Source: Lentzea sp. NEAU-D7
GTDB lineage: Bacteria > Actinomycetota > Actinomycetes > Mycobacteriales > Pseudonocardiaceae
Assembly: GCF_026242055.1 (NCBI RefSeq)
Contig: NZ_JAPJDL010000010.1
Span: 186,001 to 250,000, forward strand
Length of the DNA stretch: 64,000 bases
Reading direction: 5' to 3'
In this document: piece by piece, positions 34,453 through 43,254 of the stretch
How the letters are laid out: each line of letters starts with the position of its first letter
How positions within the stretch are numbered: the first letter of the stretch is position 1
Notes under the pieces: model-generated
Told to the model about the DNA's origin: nothing
Seen by the model: the letters and a program-made list of their open reading frames with translations, nothing else
Databases searched by the model: none
Made by a program: the position numbers and the translations under genes

Positions 34453-34758
34453 GTGGAGCCACTGCAGCGCATCGGCAAGGCCACCGTCGACGTTCTCGAA
34501 GTGCTGCTCGGCGCCGACGAGCCGCGCTGGGGCCTGGAGATCATCAAGCTCACCGGCAGGCCGTCCGGCAGCGTCTACCCGTTGCTGGACAGGCTGGAAC
34601 GGGCCGGGTGGGTCACCTCTGCCTGGGACGACGACGCGGAACGGCGTGGGCCGCGCCGGCGGATGTACCGGCTGACCGCCGACGGGGCCGCGGAGGCCCG
34701 CAAGGTCGTCGCGCGGGCTGCTCCGGCGCCGAGGTTCGTGCCGCGGGCGGCGCAATGA
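34453..34758 (+). CDS. PadR-family transcriptional regulator
   Basis: 101 residues from GTG 34453. Winged helix typical of short PadR proteins: VLEVLLGADEPRWGLEIIKLT, GRPSGSVYPLLDRLERAGWV, and RRMYRLTADGAAEARK (each quoted in part). Such proteins repress transporter or stress genes and release DNA upon ligand binding. ATGA overlap with the next gene shows co-translation with a small membrane protein, a frequent PadR arrangement. Confidence 0.88.
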   Translation: MEPLQRIGKATVDVLEVLLGADEPRWGLEIIKLTGRPSGSVYPLLDRLERAGWVTSAWDDDAERRGPRRRMYRLTADGAAEARKVVARAAPAPRFVPRAAQ

Positions 34759-35054
34759 GAGTCGCGTTGCTGGTGGTGCGGTTCGCGGCGGCGGTGGTGG
34801 GGGACGAGCGCTGTCGCGAGCAGTGGGAAGCGGATGTCGTCGGGGCGCGCGAACTCGGCATGTCACCGTTCGGGGTGGCGTTCGGGGCCGTGCGCGCCGC
34901 TGTTGCCATACCTTCGAAAGGGGCTGTCGTGGCTGGTATCGGACCGTTGGGGATCGCCCTCAAGCACGCGGGGACGTCGCGGGGGCGAGTGCTCGCCATC
35001 GCCGTGGTTTCGGCGTTGTTCCTGCTCGGCGGACTCGCGCTGCTGTTCGCATGA
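34755..35054 (+). CDS. PadR-associated small membrane protein
   Basis: 99 residues. Soluble N-terminal half (GDERCREQWEADVVGARELG) and a C-terminal membrane helix (VLAIAVVSALFLLGGLALLFA). Short proteins with the ERxREQWxAD pattern commonly follow PadR genes in actinomycetes; some are fragments or partners of permeases. Start overlaps the PadR stop by 4 bp. Function unknown. Confidence 0.7.
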   Translation: MRVALLVVRFAAAVVGDERCREQWEADVVGARELGMSPFGVAFGAVRAAVAIPSKGAVVAGIGPLGIALKHAGTSRGRVLAIAVVSALFLLGGLALLFA

Positions 35055-35102
35055 GCAAATAGCTCCGTGTCGTTTCGGCGGAACCGGGCTTAGCTTCGGG
35101 CG

Positions 35103-35699
35103 GTGGCAAACGAACTGACAATCCCGCTCCTTCCTTGCGTCGACATCGATGAAATGTCGGCCTTCTACGAGATGCTCGGCTTTTCCACCACTTATCGGCA
35201 GACGCGCCCCAACCCGTACGTCTGCGTGCGGCGTGAAGACATCAACCTGCACTTCTACGGGTTGGAGGGGCACGTTCCGGAGCAGTCGCACAGCACGTGC
35301 GTGATCATCGTCGAGGACACCGGACCGTTGTTCGAGGCTTTCGCGGCGGGAATGCGCGCCGTGCACGGGAAAGTGCTGATCTCCGGAATTCCGCGGATGA
35401 CCCGGCCGCGGCTGCGCAACGACCGCTACACCGGGTTCGCCGTCGTCGATCCGGGTGGCAACTGGATCCGGATCAACAAGGCCACGCAGGAACCCGAGGC
35501 GCGCACGAAACTGGCTCGTGCCATGGAGAACGCGGCACGGCAGGCGGACGCGCACGGGGACGAGCGCCAGGGGTTGAAGATCCTCGAGGGCGCGCTGAAG
35601 AAGGCCGACGGTTCCGAACCGGAACTGGCGGAGGCCCAGGCCTACCGCGACGAGCTCGTCGAGCGGATCAGCGGGTCTGGGCCTCGTCCAGGCGCTTGA
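35103..35699 (+). CDS. VOC-family (glyoxalase/bleomycin-resistance-like) protein, copy 2
   Basis: 198 residues, paralogue of the gene at 33870: LTIPLLPCVDIDEMSAFYEML, EDINLHFYG, SGIPRMTRPRLRN, FAVVDPGGNWIRI, then the extra tail GLKILEGALKKADGSE. Both share ISG/ITG-IPRMTRP, unusual for generic VOC proteins. Its 3' end overlaps the convergent dinG gene by 32 bp. Confidence 0.85.
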   Translation: MANELTIPLLPCVDIDEMSAFYEMLGFSTTYRQTRPNPYVCVRREDINLHFYGLEGHVPEQSHSTCVIIVEDTGPLFEAFAAGMRAVHGKVLISGIPRMTRPRLRNDRYTGFAVVDPGGNWIRINKATQEPEARTKLARAMENAARQADAHGDERQGLKILEGALKKADGSEPELAEAQAYRDELVERISGSGPRPGA

Positions 35700-37671
35700 G
35701 GGCGCCGCGGACGACCTCCGGGTCGTAGGTCGTCCAGAACGGGGGGAGTGAGGCCCTGATGAAACCGCCGTAGCGGGCGGTGGCGATGCGCGGATCGAGG
35801 ACGGCCACCACGCCCTTGTCCGACATCGAGCGCAGCAACCGGCCGGCGCCCTGGGCCATCAGCAGGGCTGCGTGCGTGGCGGCGACGGTCAGGAAGCCGT
35901 TGCCGCCGCGTGAGCTCACCGCCTTCTGACGGGCGGAGGCCAGCGGGTCGTCCGGGCGCGGGAACGGGATGCGGTCCATGATCACGAGCTGGAGGCTGGG
36001 CCCCGGCACGTCGACGCCCTGCCACAGCGACAGCGTGCCGAACAGGCACGAGCGCTCGTCCTCGGAGAACTTCTTGACCAGCAGGCCCGTCGCGTCGTCG
36101 CCCTGGCACAGGATCGGGTACTCGAGCTTGTCCCGCAGCGCCTCGGTGGCGGCCTTGGCCGCCCGCGTCGAGGAGAACAGGCCGAGCGCGCGCCCGCCCG
36201 CCGCGTTCACCAGGCCCTCGATCTCGTCGAGGTACTCCGGCGGCAGGCCGTCACGGCCCGGAGCCGGCAGATGTCTTGCCACGTAGAGGATTCCGCTGGT
36301 GCCGTGCTGGAACGGCGAGCCCACGTCGAGGCCGCTCCACTTGGGACCGTCGATGTCCTTGTCGGTCGCCGCGCCCTCGATCTTGCGGACCTTCTCCGAC
36401 GGCGGCAGGCCCCACTGGCGCGCCATCGCGTCGAAGGCACCGCCCAGGGTCAGCGTCGCGGACGTCAGAACGGTGGTGCGCTTGGCGAACAGCCGCTCGC
36501 GCAGCAGCCCGCCGACACCGAGCGGCGCCACCCGCAGCGAGGGCGCCTTCTGGTTGAAGTCGCCCGAGACCCACACGACGTCACGTTCCTCGTCGAAGGC
36601 CTCCAGCACCCGCACCGCGCAGTCGTGGACCTCCTCCAGCAACGCGAGCGCGAGCTTGCGCGCCGTCGCCCCGTCCGGGTCCTCCTTGCGCTCGGACCCC
36701 ATGGCCGACATGCAGTTGTGCGCCGCGTCGCGCGTCGCCGCCAGCGCACCCGCGAGAGCCCTGGGCAGCGCGTCCAGCCGGCCGGACGGCATGTCCTCGA
36801 GGATCATCGCCAGCCCGTCGCTCGCCTCGGCCAGCCGGTCCGCGATGTCCTGGTCGATGAGCCGCCCGCACCGCCGCGCGGCCATGCCCACGGACGCCCC
36901 GCTCAGCTCCTCCGTGGCCACCGACGTGATGCGGTCGACCAGGTCGTGCGCTTCGTCGATCACCACCACGTCGTGGTCGGGCAGGACCTGGTAGCCCTCC
37001 AGCGCGTCGATGGCGAGCATCGCGTGGTTCGTGACCACCACGTCCGCCTTGCCCGCCTCGGCCCGGGCCCGTTCCGCGAAGCAGTCGGACCCGATCGGGC
37101 ACTTCGACACCCCGAGGCACTCCCGGGCCGTGACGCTGACCTGCCGCCACGCCTGCTCGCTGACACCGGGCACGAGCTCGTCGCGGTCACCGGTCTCGGT
37201 GTCCGACGACCACTCGTGCAGCCGCTTCACCTCGCGCCCGAGCTTCGACACCGCGAACGGGTCGAACAGCGCGTCCTCCTCCGGCTCGTCCGGCGCGCCG
37301 TTGTGCACGCGGTGCATGCACAGGTAGTTCCTGCGGCCCTTGAGGATCGCGAACGTGGGCTCACGCCCCAGGTCCTTCTTGAGCGCCTTGGCGAGCCGCG
37401 GCAGATCCCTGTCCACCAGCTGCCGCTGCAACGCGATCGTGGCCGTCGAGACCACCACCGTCTCGTCCTCGGCCACCGCGTGCCGGATCGACGGCACCAG
37501 GTACGCCAGCGACTTGCCGGTACCCGTGCCCGCCTGCACCGCGAGGTGCTCGCCCGTGCGGATCGAGTGGTCGACGGCCTCGGCCATCTCCACCTGACCA
37601 GGACGCTCCGCGCCACCGACGGCGTGGACGGCGGTTTCGAGCAGGCTCAGGGTGGGGGGAACTTCAGGCAC
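35668..37671 (-). CDS. dinG: DinG/XPD-type ATP-dependent DNA helicase
   Basis: 667 residues. Superfamily-2 iron-sulfur helicase: Walker A VQAGTGTGKSLAYLVP, DEAH box VVIDEAHDLVD, and four cysteines for a 4Fe-4S cluster (NYLCMH, RECLG, SKCPIGSDC). The C-terminal part holds helicase motifs V/VI (LWQGVDVPG; AQGAGRLLRS). Resolves D-loops/R-loops and structured DNA during repair and replication. GTG start; no exonuclease domain is fused. Confidence 0.93.
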   Translation of the reverse strand: MPEVPPTLSLLETAVHAVGGAERPGQVEMAEAVDHSIRTGEHLAVQAGTGTGKSLAYLVPSIRHAVAEDETVVVSTATIALQRQLVDRDLPRLAKALKKDLGREPTFAILKGRRNYLCMHRVHNGAPDEPEEDALFDPFAVSKLGREVKRLHEWSSDTETGDRDELVPGVSEQAWRQVSVTARECLGVSKCPIGSDCFAERARAEAGKADVVVTNHAMLAIDALEGYQVLPDHDVVVIDEAHDLVDRITSVATEELSGASVGMAARRCGRLIDQDIADRLAEASDGLAMILEDMPSGRLDALPRALAGALAATRDAAHNCMSAMGSERKEDPDGATARKLALALLEEVHDCAVRVLEAFDEERDVVWVSGDFNQKAPSLRVAPLGVGGLLRERLFAKRTTVLTSATLTLGGAFDAMARQWGLPPSEKVRKIEGAATDKDIDGPKWSGLDVGSPFQHGTSGILYVARHLPAPGRDGLPPEYLDEIEGLVNAAGGRALGLFSSTRAAKAATEALRDKLEYPILCQGDDATGLLVKKFSEDERSCLFGTLSLWQGVDVPGPSLQLVIMDRIPFPRPDDPLASARQKAVSSRGGNGFLTVAATHAALLMAQGAGRLLRSMSDKGVVAVLDPRIATARYGGFIRASLPPFWTTYDPEVVRGALKRLDEAQTR

Positions 37672-37707
37672 GGGACAGACCGTACCCGGAGGGTCCGACA
37701 GTCCCGC

Positions 37708-38091
37708 TCAGGAGTTGCTGACCGGTGCACGCCACCGGAAGAGGGAGAGGTGGTAGCCGCTGCCGGTCAGACTGCTGACCAGATCGGTCCCGCCTGGGCC
37801 GGTGAAGCGGATCTCACGCACTCCCTCGCTGGAGAGGTGTGCTCGCTCGACGGGAAACGCCGCGCCCTCCCGGTCGATGCGGCCGGCCAGCTGTGCGGCC
37901 AGGTACTCGGTCAGGCTGTTGTGCACTCCGACGCCCGCGCCGCCGAGCGGCTTGCCGAGTCGCTCGGCGAGACCGGGGTGCGCACGTTCCAGCTTGATCG
38001 CGAGCTGGTAGGCGCTCAGGTACAGCGGGCTCGCCTGGCGCAGTGCGTCACTCACCTTGTCGAGAAGACCGTGCTCGTCCCACTTGGTCAT
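37708..38091 (-). CDS. Hypothetical protein
   Basis: 127 residues from ATG 38091 (GTG 38130 possible). No recognised domain. Segments such as SPLYLSAYQLAIKLERAHPGLAERLG suggest a winged-helix- or RQC-like helical start. Predicted cytosolic. Lies between the TIGR04222 gene and dinG, same strand, with small gaps, so it may be co-transcribed with either. Confidence 0.6.
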   Translation of the reverse strand: MTKWDEHGLLDKVSDALRQASPLYLSAYQLAIKLERAHPGLAERLGKPLGGAGVGVHNSLTEYLAAQLAGRIDREGAAFPVERAHLSSEGVREIRFTGPGGTDLVSSLTGSGYHLSLFRWRAPVSNS

Positions 38092-38130
38092 GGCCGGCCT
38101 GTCGGCCCCGAAGTCCGCGCCGTTACCCAC

Positions 38131-38913
38131 TCAGTCGCCACCGCCGCCGCACCCACCACCGCAGCCGCTTCCGCCGTCACCACCGCCGCTGCCGCACGAG
38201 CTCGACGAACAGCCACCGCCGCAGCTGCTGCTGGTCGACGAGTCTCGGCCGGGCAGCGTCCCGACCATCACGGCGCTGAGGCCGAACATCCCCGCGATCG
38301 CGAGTCCGCCGATCCTGCCGCGGAGCCCGTGCACGGCGACCGCGCCGACCGGGTCGTGCGCGTTCACCCTGCGCTGGGCTCGTTTCATCAGGACGTAGCC
38401 GGCCCTGGTGCGCAACCGGCCCGGGTCGCGCACGGCCAGCACCGAGCCGAGGACGAACGCGAGCCCTCCGGCCACGAAGAAGTACCAGAACGGGAACGGG
38501 CTCAGCTGCGGCAGGAGTTCCTGCGGCAGTTCCGGCCACGCCAGGCAGACGAACCCCGTCACGACGAGCACGGGCATCAGCAGGAACAGCCACGGGTGCA
38601 GGCGGGGGCGCAGGGAGCGCCGGCGGCGCAGCAGGCCACGGTTGACCAGGTGGGTCCGCAGGCCGTCCGCCTCGGCCGAGCTGAACGCGCCGTGGACGAC
38701 GTCGTTCAGGTGGCGGCCGTAGCGCAGGCCGGTCAGGATCTGCGCCTCCAGCGGGGTGGACGGGCCCCGGCCGGGCACGTGGACGGCGCTCAGCACGCCC
38801 TCGCGCGAGACCCGGACCAGGCCGGCCTGGATCAGGCGGGCCAGGGCCACCTCGGCCGCGCGGGGCGGGCCGCCGACCAGACAGCCCAGCTCTTCGGCGG
38901 TATGCGTCGTCAC
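38131..38913 (-). CDS. TIGR04222 domain-containing membrane protein
   Basis: 260 residues. N-terminal TIGR04222-like region (AEELGCLVGGPPRAAEVALARL; GVLSAVHVPGRGP), two membrane helices (WLFLLMPVLVVTGFVCLAW and FPFWYFFVAGGLAFVLGSV) and a Cys/Gly-rich C-terminal tail (SCGGGCSSSSCGSGGG), the hallmark of the family. Its role is unknown. Widespread in Actinobacteria, often in tandem copies. Confidence 0.85.
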   Translation of the reverse strand: MTTHTAEELGCLVGGPPRAAEVALARLIQAGLVRVSREGVLSAVHVPGRGPSTPLEAQILTGLRYGRHLNDVVHGAFSSAEADGLRTHLVNRGLLRRRRSLRPRLHPWLFLLMPVLVVTGFVCLAWPELPQELLPQLSPFPFWYFFVAGGLAFVLGSVLAVRDPGRLRTRAGYVLMKRAQRRVNAHDPVGAVAVHGLRGRIGGLAIAGMFGLSAVMVGTLPGRDSSTSSSCGGGCSSSSCGSGGGDGGSGCGGGCGGGGD

Positions 38914-38935
38914 GCGGATTTCTCGGCCGCGGGCC

Positions 38936-39607
38936 TCACGTCGTTACGTCGGCCGTGATCCGGTCGAACAGTTCGAGCGAGGCCGCGGCGTGCGCGACGG
39001 TCAGCGGCACGTCCGAGCCCCGCCGGGACGCCACGAGGTCCAGGATCGGCAGGTCCGGCCAGCGGGCGGCGGCCAGTTCGCCGGCACGCGACTTGCTGAC
39101 GATCTCGCCGGTCCGGATCGTGTGCCACAGCCGGGCCGGGCCGAGGCCCGCCCACAGCAGCGAGTCGCGCGGAATCGTCGCCGCCGGATCCAGGGACGGC
39201 AGCACCCCTCGGAGGCGGTCGAAGTCCAGCTTCCAGTAGCTGACGAGGTTGTCGCGGCAGTAGGCCTCGACGTCAGCGGCACTGCCCGGACACGTGGGCC
39301 GTGTGCCGCGCACGGTCTGACCGACGGTCCGCAGCTGTTGCCACAGCACGGGAGTGATCTCGCCGGACAACGGCGTCACGTCGAACACCGGCTTCTCCAG
39401 CGAACCGGCGAGCACGACCGCGACGTCGGCCCCCTCGAAGGCGGGCACGTCAGCGGGCGCGGAAAGCTCGATCACGATGTCGAGATCGGAGTCGTGCACG
39501 ACGTCGCCGAGCACTCGTGACCCGTAAACATGCGCGCCTGCCACCAGACCGGGCAGGCGCGCATCCAAGAACGACAGATATTCCCCAGGTGTCACCACCC
39601 GGTCCAA
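38936..39607 (-). CDS. Nucleotidyltransferase-domain protein (aminoglycoside adenylyltransferase-like)
   Basis: 223 residues. Pol-beta-type nucleotidyltransferase motif AHVYGSRVLGDVVHDSDLDIVIEL (GS-x-Dx D pattern; quoted in part as GSRVLGDVVHDSDLDIVI), followed by a helical domain with SYWKLDFDRLRG and DSLLWAGLGPARLWHTI (in part), similar to DUF4111/AadA-type C-termini. It may modify an aminoglycoside or another small molecule; no resistance role is proven. Ends about 22 bp from the TIGR04222 gene. Confidence 0.75.
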   Translation of the reverse strand: MDRVVTPGEYLSFLDARLPGLVAGAHVYGSRVLGDVVHDSDLDIVIELSAPADVPAFEGADVAVVLAGSLEKPVFDVTPLSGEITPVLWQQLRTVGQTVRGTRPTCPGSAADVEAYCRDNLVSYWKLDFDRLRGVLPSLDPAATIPRDSLLWAGLGPARLWHTIRTGEIVSKSRAGELAAARWPDLPILDLVASRRGSDVPLTVAHAAASLELFDRITADVTT

Positions 39608-39608
39608 G

Positions 39609-40181
39609 TTACCGACGGCGCACGAGTGCCCAGGCTCCCGGCAGCACGCCCGCGGCGAGCGCGATCTTCAGCGCGTCACCGACCAGGAACGGCAGCACGC
39701 CCACGGCCAGGGCCTTGCCGAGCGACATCCCGGTCATCGCCATCAGCCACGGCACGCCGACCGAGTAGATCGCCAGGTTGCCCAGCGCCATCGTCCCCAG
39801 GGTCCGCAACGGCGTGCGGTCGCCGCCGCGGCCGGCCAGGTAGCCCACGAGAGCACCGGCGAACACGAAGCCGACGACGTAGCCGAGCGACACCGGCACC
39901 CCGGACGAACCGCCCTGGAACCACGGCACGCCCGCGACTCCGGCGATCAGGTAGAGCAGCATCGAGGTCGCTCCGCGCTGCCAGCCGAGCGAAGCGCCGA
40001 CGAGCAGGGCGGCGAACGTCTGGCCCGTCAGCGGAACCGGGCTGCCCGGAATCGGCAGCGCCACCTGAGCGGCGAGGCCGGTGAGAGCGGCACCGGCGAC
40101 GACGAGCGCGAGGTCGCGGGCAAGGGCGCCCGGCACGAAGTCGGCGAGCACGGTGCGACGGGGCGCGAGTGCGAGAGTCAC
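39609..40181 (-). CDS. bioY: Biotin ECF transporter S component BioY
   Basis: 190 residues from GTG 40181, preceded by GGGAGGGA. Multi-helix membrane protein with BioY signatures: VALPIPGSPVPLTGQTFAAL and GWQRGATSMLLYLIAGVAGVP (in part). Biotin-binding subunit of the energy-coupling-factor importer; no ATPase or T component is nearby, as is often the case. A GTGAAC-CGAG-GTTAAC dyad lies upstream and may be a biotin-regulator operator. Confidence 0.92.
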   Translation of the reverse strand: MTLALAPRRTVLADFVPGALARDLALVVAGAALTGLAAQVALPIPGSPVPLTGQTFAALLVGASLGWQRGATSMLLYLIAGVAGVPWFQGGSSGVPVSLGYVVGFVFAGALVGYLAGRGGDRTPLRTLGTMALGNLAIYSVGVPWLMAMTGMSLGKALAVGVLPFLVGDALKIALAAGVLPGAWALVRRR

Positions 40182-40204
40182 GGTTCCCTCCCAGACGGAA
40201 TCGA

Positions 40205-40220
40205 GTGAACCGAGGTTAAC
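40205..40220 (-). promoter_or_regulatory. Candidate biotin-regulator operator upstream of bioY
   Basis: GTGAAC-CGAG-GTTAAC, an imperfect 6-4-6 palindrome 24 bp upstream of the bioY start. It resembles the TGAAC-spacer-GTTA motif reported for the actinobacterial biotin repressor BioQ, though spacing differs by one. Confidence 0.38.
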
Positions 40221-40280
40221 CACGCAGGCTCGAGAACGTCTTTGTCCGATCTCCACAAAGTGACCGGTCACACACGTGGA

Positions 40281-41651
40281 TCAGACGTCCAGGGCCACCT
40301 TGCCCGCCACCCGCTCCTGGTTGCGCCGCGTTTTGGTCCAACCGTTGTTGCCTCGCACCAATCGGATCAACGCGCGCCACGACGTGATGTAGAAGGTGTA
40401 GATGTACAGCGCGTAGCCGAACCCGTACGCAACGGACTTCCAGAAGCCGACGGGTTCACAGCGCGCGCGGTACACCGGTCCCCACAGCACGAACGGCAGC
40501 AATCCGAACGCGCCGTACACGGTGAACAGGATCCAGGCGCCGTCGAGGAACCACGTCACGACCTCACCTGGTGACACCGCGAACCGGTACGCCATCATCG
40601 CCATCGGAATCGGGTAGATCAGCGTGCCCAGCAACTGCATCCACGGTTGCGCGAGGTAGTACATCATCTCGGCCGCGCCCAGCGTGGTCAGGTGGTCGGA
40701 GTCCCAGATGCGCCGCAGGTAGCGCATGCACTGCATGGTGCCCTGGCCCCACCTCGTGCGTTGCGCCAGGAACCGCCGCAACGAGTACAGCGCCTCCTGG
40801 TTCACGTGCGTGTCCAACGAGAAACCCGTGTGCCAGCCCGCCGTCAGCAGGTGCACGCCGAGCTCGAAGTCCTCCAGCAACGACCCGCGCCACGGGCTCC
40901 CGGTCGGCCCGGCGATGGAGTCCAAAGCGGACAGACGGGTGAACTGGCCGTTGCCGCCCATGGAGATCGTGCCGGTGGCGCCGCGGGACATCTGGATCGC
41001 CGCGATGGCCGTGCGGAACTCCAGGTCCTGCATCCGCACGAGCCCGGCGCCGAACGCCCTGCGCCACCGCGACACCCCCGGCTGCCGCTGGCCCGCGTTG
41101 ATCATCCGCACGTCCACCTGCACGGCGCCGATCCGCGGGTTGCCGAAGAGGTGTTGCGCCGCACAGACTTCGAGGCAGTTGGGCGCCGGCCGCCCGTCCG
41201 CGTCGACCACCACGACGATCGCGCGATCGGCGTCCGCGCGGCGCCCCATCCACATCTTCAACGTGCGGTAGGCGTCGTTCAGCGCGTTGCCCTTGCCGGT
41301 GCGGGCGTACGGGCGCTGGCGTTGCACGAGGTGGATCTGCGGGTCCCGCACGCCCCCGTTGCGCTTCAGCGTCCGCACGACCCCGGCGGTCCGGTCGTCC
41401 GAGTCGTCGTCGATGACCCACACGTGCGCGATGGGGAAAGTCCCGCGCAGGTACCGGATCGTGTCGCCGATGACGGCCTCCTCGTCGCGGCACGGCACGA
41501 AGAAGTGCCACTCCAGCGAACCCGGCTCACCGACCGGGGCCGGTTGGCGCCGCAGGTACGGGACCACGATCACGAACACGTACGTCACGAAGGCGACGCT
41601 CATCGTCAGGGCGAGCGCCTGCGTGAACCCGAGGACGAGGTCGAGGCTCAC
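40281..41651 (-). CDS. Membrane glycosyltransferase family 2
   Basis: 456 residues from GTG 41651, overlapping the exosortase stop (GTGA). One N-terminal helix (ALALTMSVAFVTYVFVIVV), a GT2 domain with nucleotide-binding VIDDDSDD, metal motif VVVVDADGRPAP, acceptor block LLEDFELGVHLLTAG and QRTRWGQGTMQ (the QxxRW of processive synthases), then several C-terminal membrane helices. Resembles polymer synthases such as poly-GlcNAc or beta-glycan transferases. Placed with an exosortase and its substrate, it likely makes a surface glycan or modifies the anchored protein. Confidence 0.88.
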   Translation of the reverse strand: MSLDLVLGFTQALALTMSVAFVTYVFVIVVPYLRRQPAPVGEPGSLEWHFFVPCRDEEAVIGDTIRYLRGTFPIAHVWVIDDDSDDRTAGVVRTLKRNGGVRDPQIHLVQRQRPYARTGKGNALNDAYRTLKMWMGRRADADRAIVVVVDADGRPAPNCLEVCAAQHLFGNPRIGAVQVDVRMINAGQRQPGVSRWRRAFGAGLVRMQDLEFRTAIAAIQMSRGATGTISMGGNGQFTRLSALDSIAGPTGSPWRGSLLEDFELGVHLLTAGWHTGFSLDTHVNQEALYSLRRFLAQRTRWGQGTMQCMRYLRRIWDSDHLTTLGAAEMMYYLAQPWMQLLGTLIYPIPMAMMAYRFAVSPGEVVTWFLDGAWILFTVYGAFGLLPFVLWGPVYRARCEPVGFWKSVAYGFGYALYIYTFYITSWRALIRLVRGNNGWTKTRRNQERVAGKVALDV

Positions 41652-42166
41652 TTCCGCGTGGCCAGCCAGACGAACGCGACCAACGCCGCCGCGCCACCGA
41701 ACACGCTCACCATCGATCCGAGCAGGGTGTGACCCCAGTAGTACCCGGTGTCCACACCGAGCCAGTGCACGAGGCCCACCAGCGTCAGCACGCGGAACTG
41801 GTTCACGACGACGACCGCGAGCGCGGCGACCCCCAGCGCGACCAGCACGCGGCTCTGGATGCGCGGGCGCAACGCGATCATCACGGCGCCGACGACGATG
41901 AGCGGCAGCACCAGGAACGCGGACGTGCACTCCGGCGTCATCCGCAGGCCCAGCGGGGTGTCCGAGCCCAGTCCGAAGTAGACGGTCTGGCGGTCGGCGA
42001 CCACGTCCACGCCGTAGGAGCTGATGGCGCTCAGGACCGCGCCGGACAGCGAGATCTCCGCCGTGCGGTACAGGCGATGTGCGAACACGAGTCCCGCTGC
42101 TACGGCCAGCAGGGCGACCACCGTCACCCGGCTCGGGAATGCGGTGCGGCGCAGGGCAAGCGTCAC
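41648..42166 (-). CDS. Exosortase/archaeosortase family transpeptidase
   Basis: 172 residues, multi-pass membrane protein. The three catalytic positions of the family can be seen: Cys in RMTPECTSAFLVLP, Arg in NQFRVLTLVG and His in YYWGHTLLGSM. Short actinobacterial exosortases (exosortase-P-like) process C-terminal signals of 'choice-of-anchor P' proteins; the divergent gene at 42462 ends with such a signal. Start ATG 42166. Membrane location; acts on exported substrates. Confidence 0.8.
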   Translation of the reverse strand: MTLALRRTAFPSRVTVVALLAVAAGLVFAHRLYRTAEISLSGAVLSAISSYGVDVVADRQTVYFGLGSDTPLGLRMTPECTSAFLVLPLIVVGAVMIALRPRIQSRVLVALGVAALAVVVVNQFRVLTLVGLVHWLGVDTGYYWGHTLLGSMVSVFGGAAALVAFVWLATRK

Positions 42167-42461
42167 CCGAAGATCCTTTCAACCGATGAGGGAGCGCCCA
42201 GACGGGCTACTTGACGTTCCATCGGTCAACGCAACGTCATCCCTCACCCCCGGATCGGGTGACGCCGTAACCGGAAATTGATCAAAAAAGCCACGATGGG
42301 TGGCGCCGATTGGGCGAGTCGAGTGGTCCCGTCGCCCGATACGGGGAGTAACCCTCAGTTCCCTCGAAAGAAAGCCGATGCCGGTAATTGCCCCCGGAAA
42401 GCGTGAAACCACATCGGTATCAACGCGCCCTGGGGCCGGAGGAATCAAGGGAAGGAGTTTC
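42167..42461. other. Shared upstream region of exosortase and anchored substrate
   Basis: 295 bp with no gene. Contains a hairpin GGGCGA / TCGCCC (about 42314-42336), a structured leader with CCGATG / CATCGG arms, and the motif GGTAATTGCC at 42383-42392, repeated upstream of the related secreted gene at 44713-44722. No known riboswitch consensus was recognised. Confidence 0.5.
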
Positions 42462-43241
42462 ATGCGTGTCCGAATGACGGGACTGGCTGGAGTCATCGCG
42501 ATTGCCGCACTCCTGGTCGGTGCCGCGCCCGCTTCCGCCGCTCCGGGGGACGCCTCGGCCTACGGTGCGAAGCTCAACGTGACGCTGCTCGGCAGCCCCG
42601 CGGTCAACGCGGAGCCTTTCGCCGCGGCGAACGCGAACGGTCCGACCCAGAACACGTTCGCCGGCGTCGACCTCACCGGGATTCTGAAGACCGGTGTCAT
42701 CAACGCCTCCGCGTCGCGGGACGAGAACTCCGGCGGCGTGTACTCGCGGGCGAGCACCGCGGACGTCCGGGTCGACCTGCTCTCCAAGGTCACCGGCAAG
42801 ATCTCCGCCGAACTGGTGGAGGCGGAGTGCACGGCGACCCAGAAGGGTCTCGCCGGCAAGGCCAAGCTCGCGGGCGTGAACCTCGGCAAACTCGGCCAGG
42901 TCAACGCCGACCCGGCTGCCAACACCAAGCTCGACGTGCAGCTCGCGGGCGTCAAGATCGCCGAGGTGATCTTCAACGAGCAGGTCGGGAACAACGACGG
43001 CAGCCTCACCGTGAACGCGATCCACATCAAGCTGCTGCAGGGCGTGCTCGGCTCCATCGGCACCGGCGACGTGATCATCTCGTCCGCCACGTGCGGCCCC
43101 GCCGGCCTGCCCATCCCGATGGCGTCGGGGGCGGGCCTGTGGATCGGCCTCGGCCTGCTCGGTGTCGTCTCCGCTCCGGTCGCCTTCGTGGCGCTGCGCC
43201 GTCGCGCGTCGCTACCCGTCTTGTCCTCTGGGCAGGCCTGA
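42462..43241 (+). CDS. Choice-of-anchor P-like secreted protein with exosortase-type C-terminal signal
   Basis: 259 residues; ATG 42462 with GGGAAGGAG upstream. Signal peptide (GLAGVIAIAALLVGAAPASAA), a beta-rich domain with two late cysteines (EAECTATQKG; SSATCGPAG), then LPIPMASGAGLWIGLGLLGV and a basic tail RRRASL: a tripartite sorting signal (short motif, helix, Arg cluster) distinct from LPXTG. Divergent from the exosortase gene, so very likely its substrate. The domain is related to the protein at 44805, which lacks the signal. Confidence 0.8.
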   Translation: MRVRMTGLAGVIAIAALLVGAAPASAAPGDASAYGAKLNVTLLGSPAVNAEPFAAANANGPTQNTFAGVDLTGILKTGVINASASRDENSGGVYSRASTADVRVDLLSKVTGKISAELVEAECTATQKGLAGKAKLAGVNLGKLGQVNADPAANTKLDVQLAGVKIAEVIFNEQVGNNDGSLTVNAIHIKLLQGVLGSIGTGDVIISSATCGPAGLPIPMASGAGLWIGLGLLGVVSAPVAFVALRRRASLPVLSSGQA

Positions 43242-43254
43242 TCGAGGAGCGCGG

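Noticed and set aside
36271-38958. 895-codon plus-strand open frame antisense to dinG and its neighbours
   Set aside because: Arg/His/Gln-rich shadow of high-GC third positions; no domain, and three well-supported minus-strand genes lie across it.
42300-42461. c-di-GMP or c-di-AMP riboswitch before the anchored protein
   Set aside because: Hairpins are present but the conserved cores of those classes are not.
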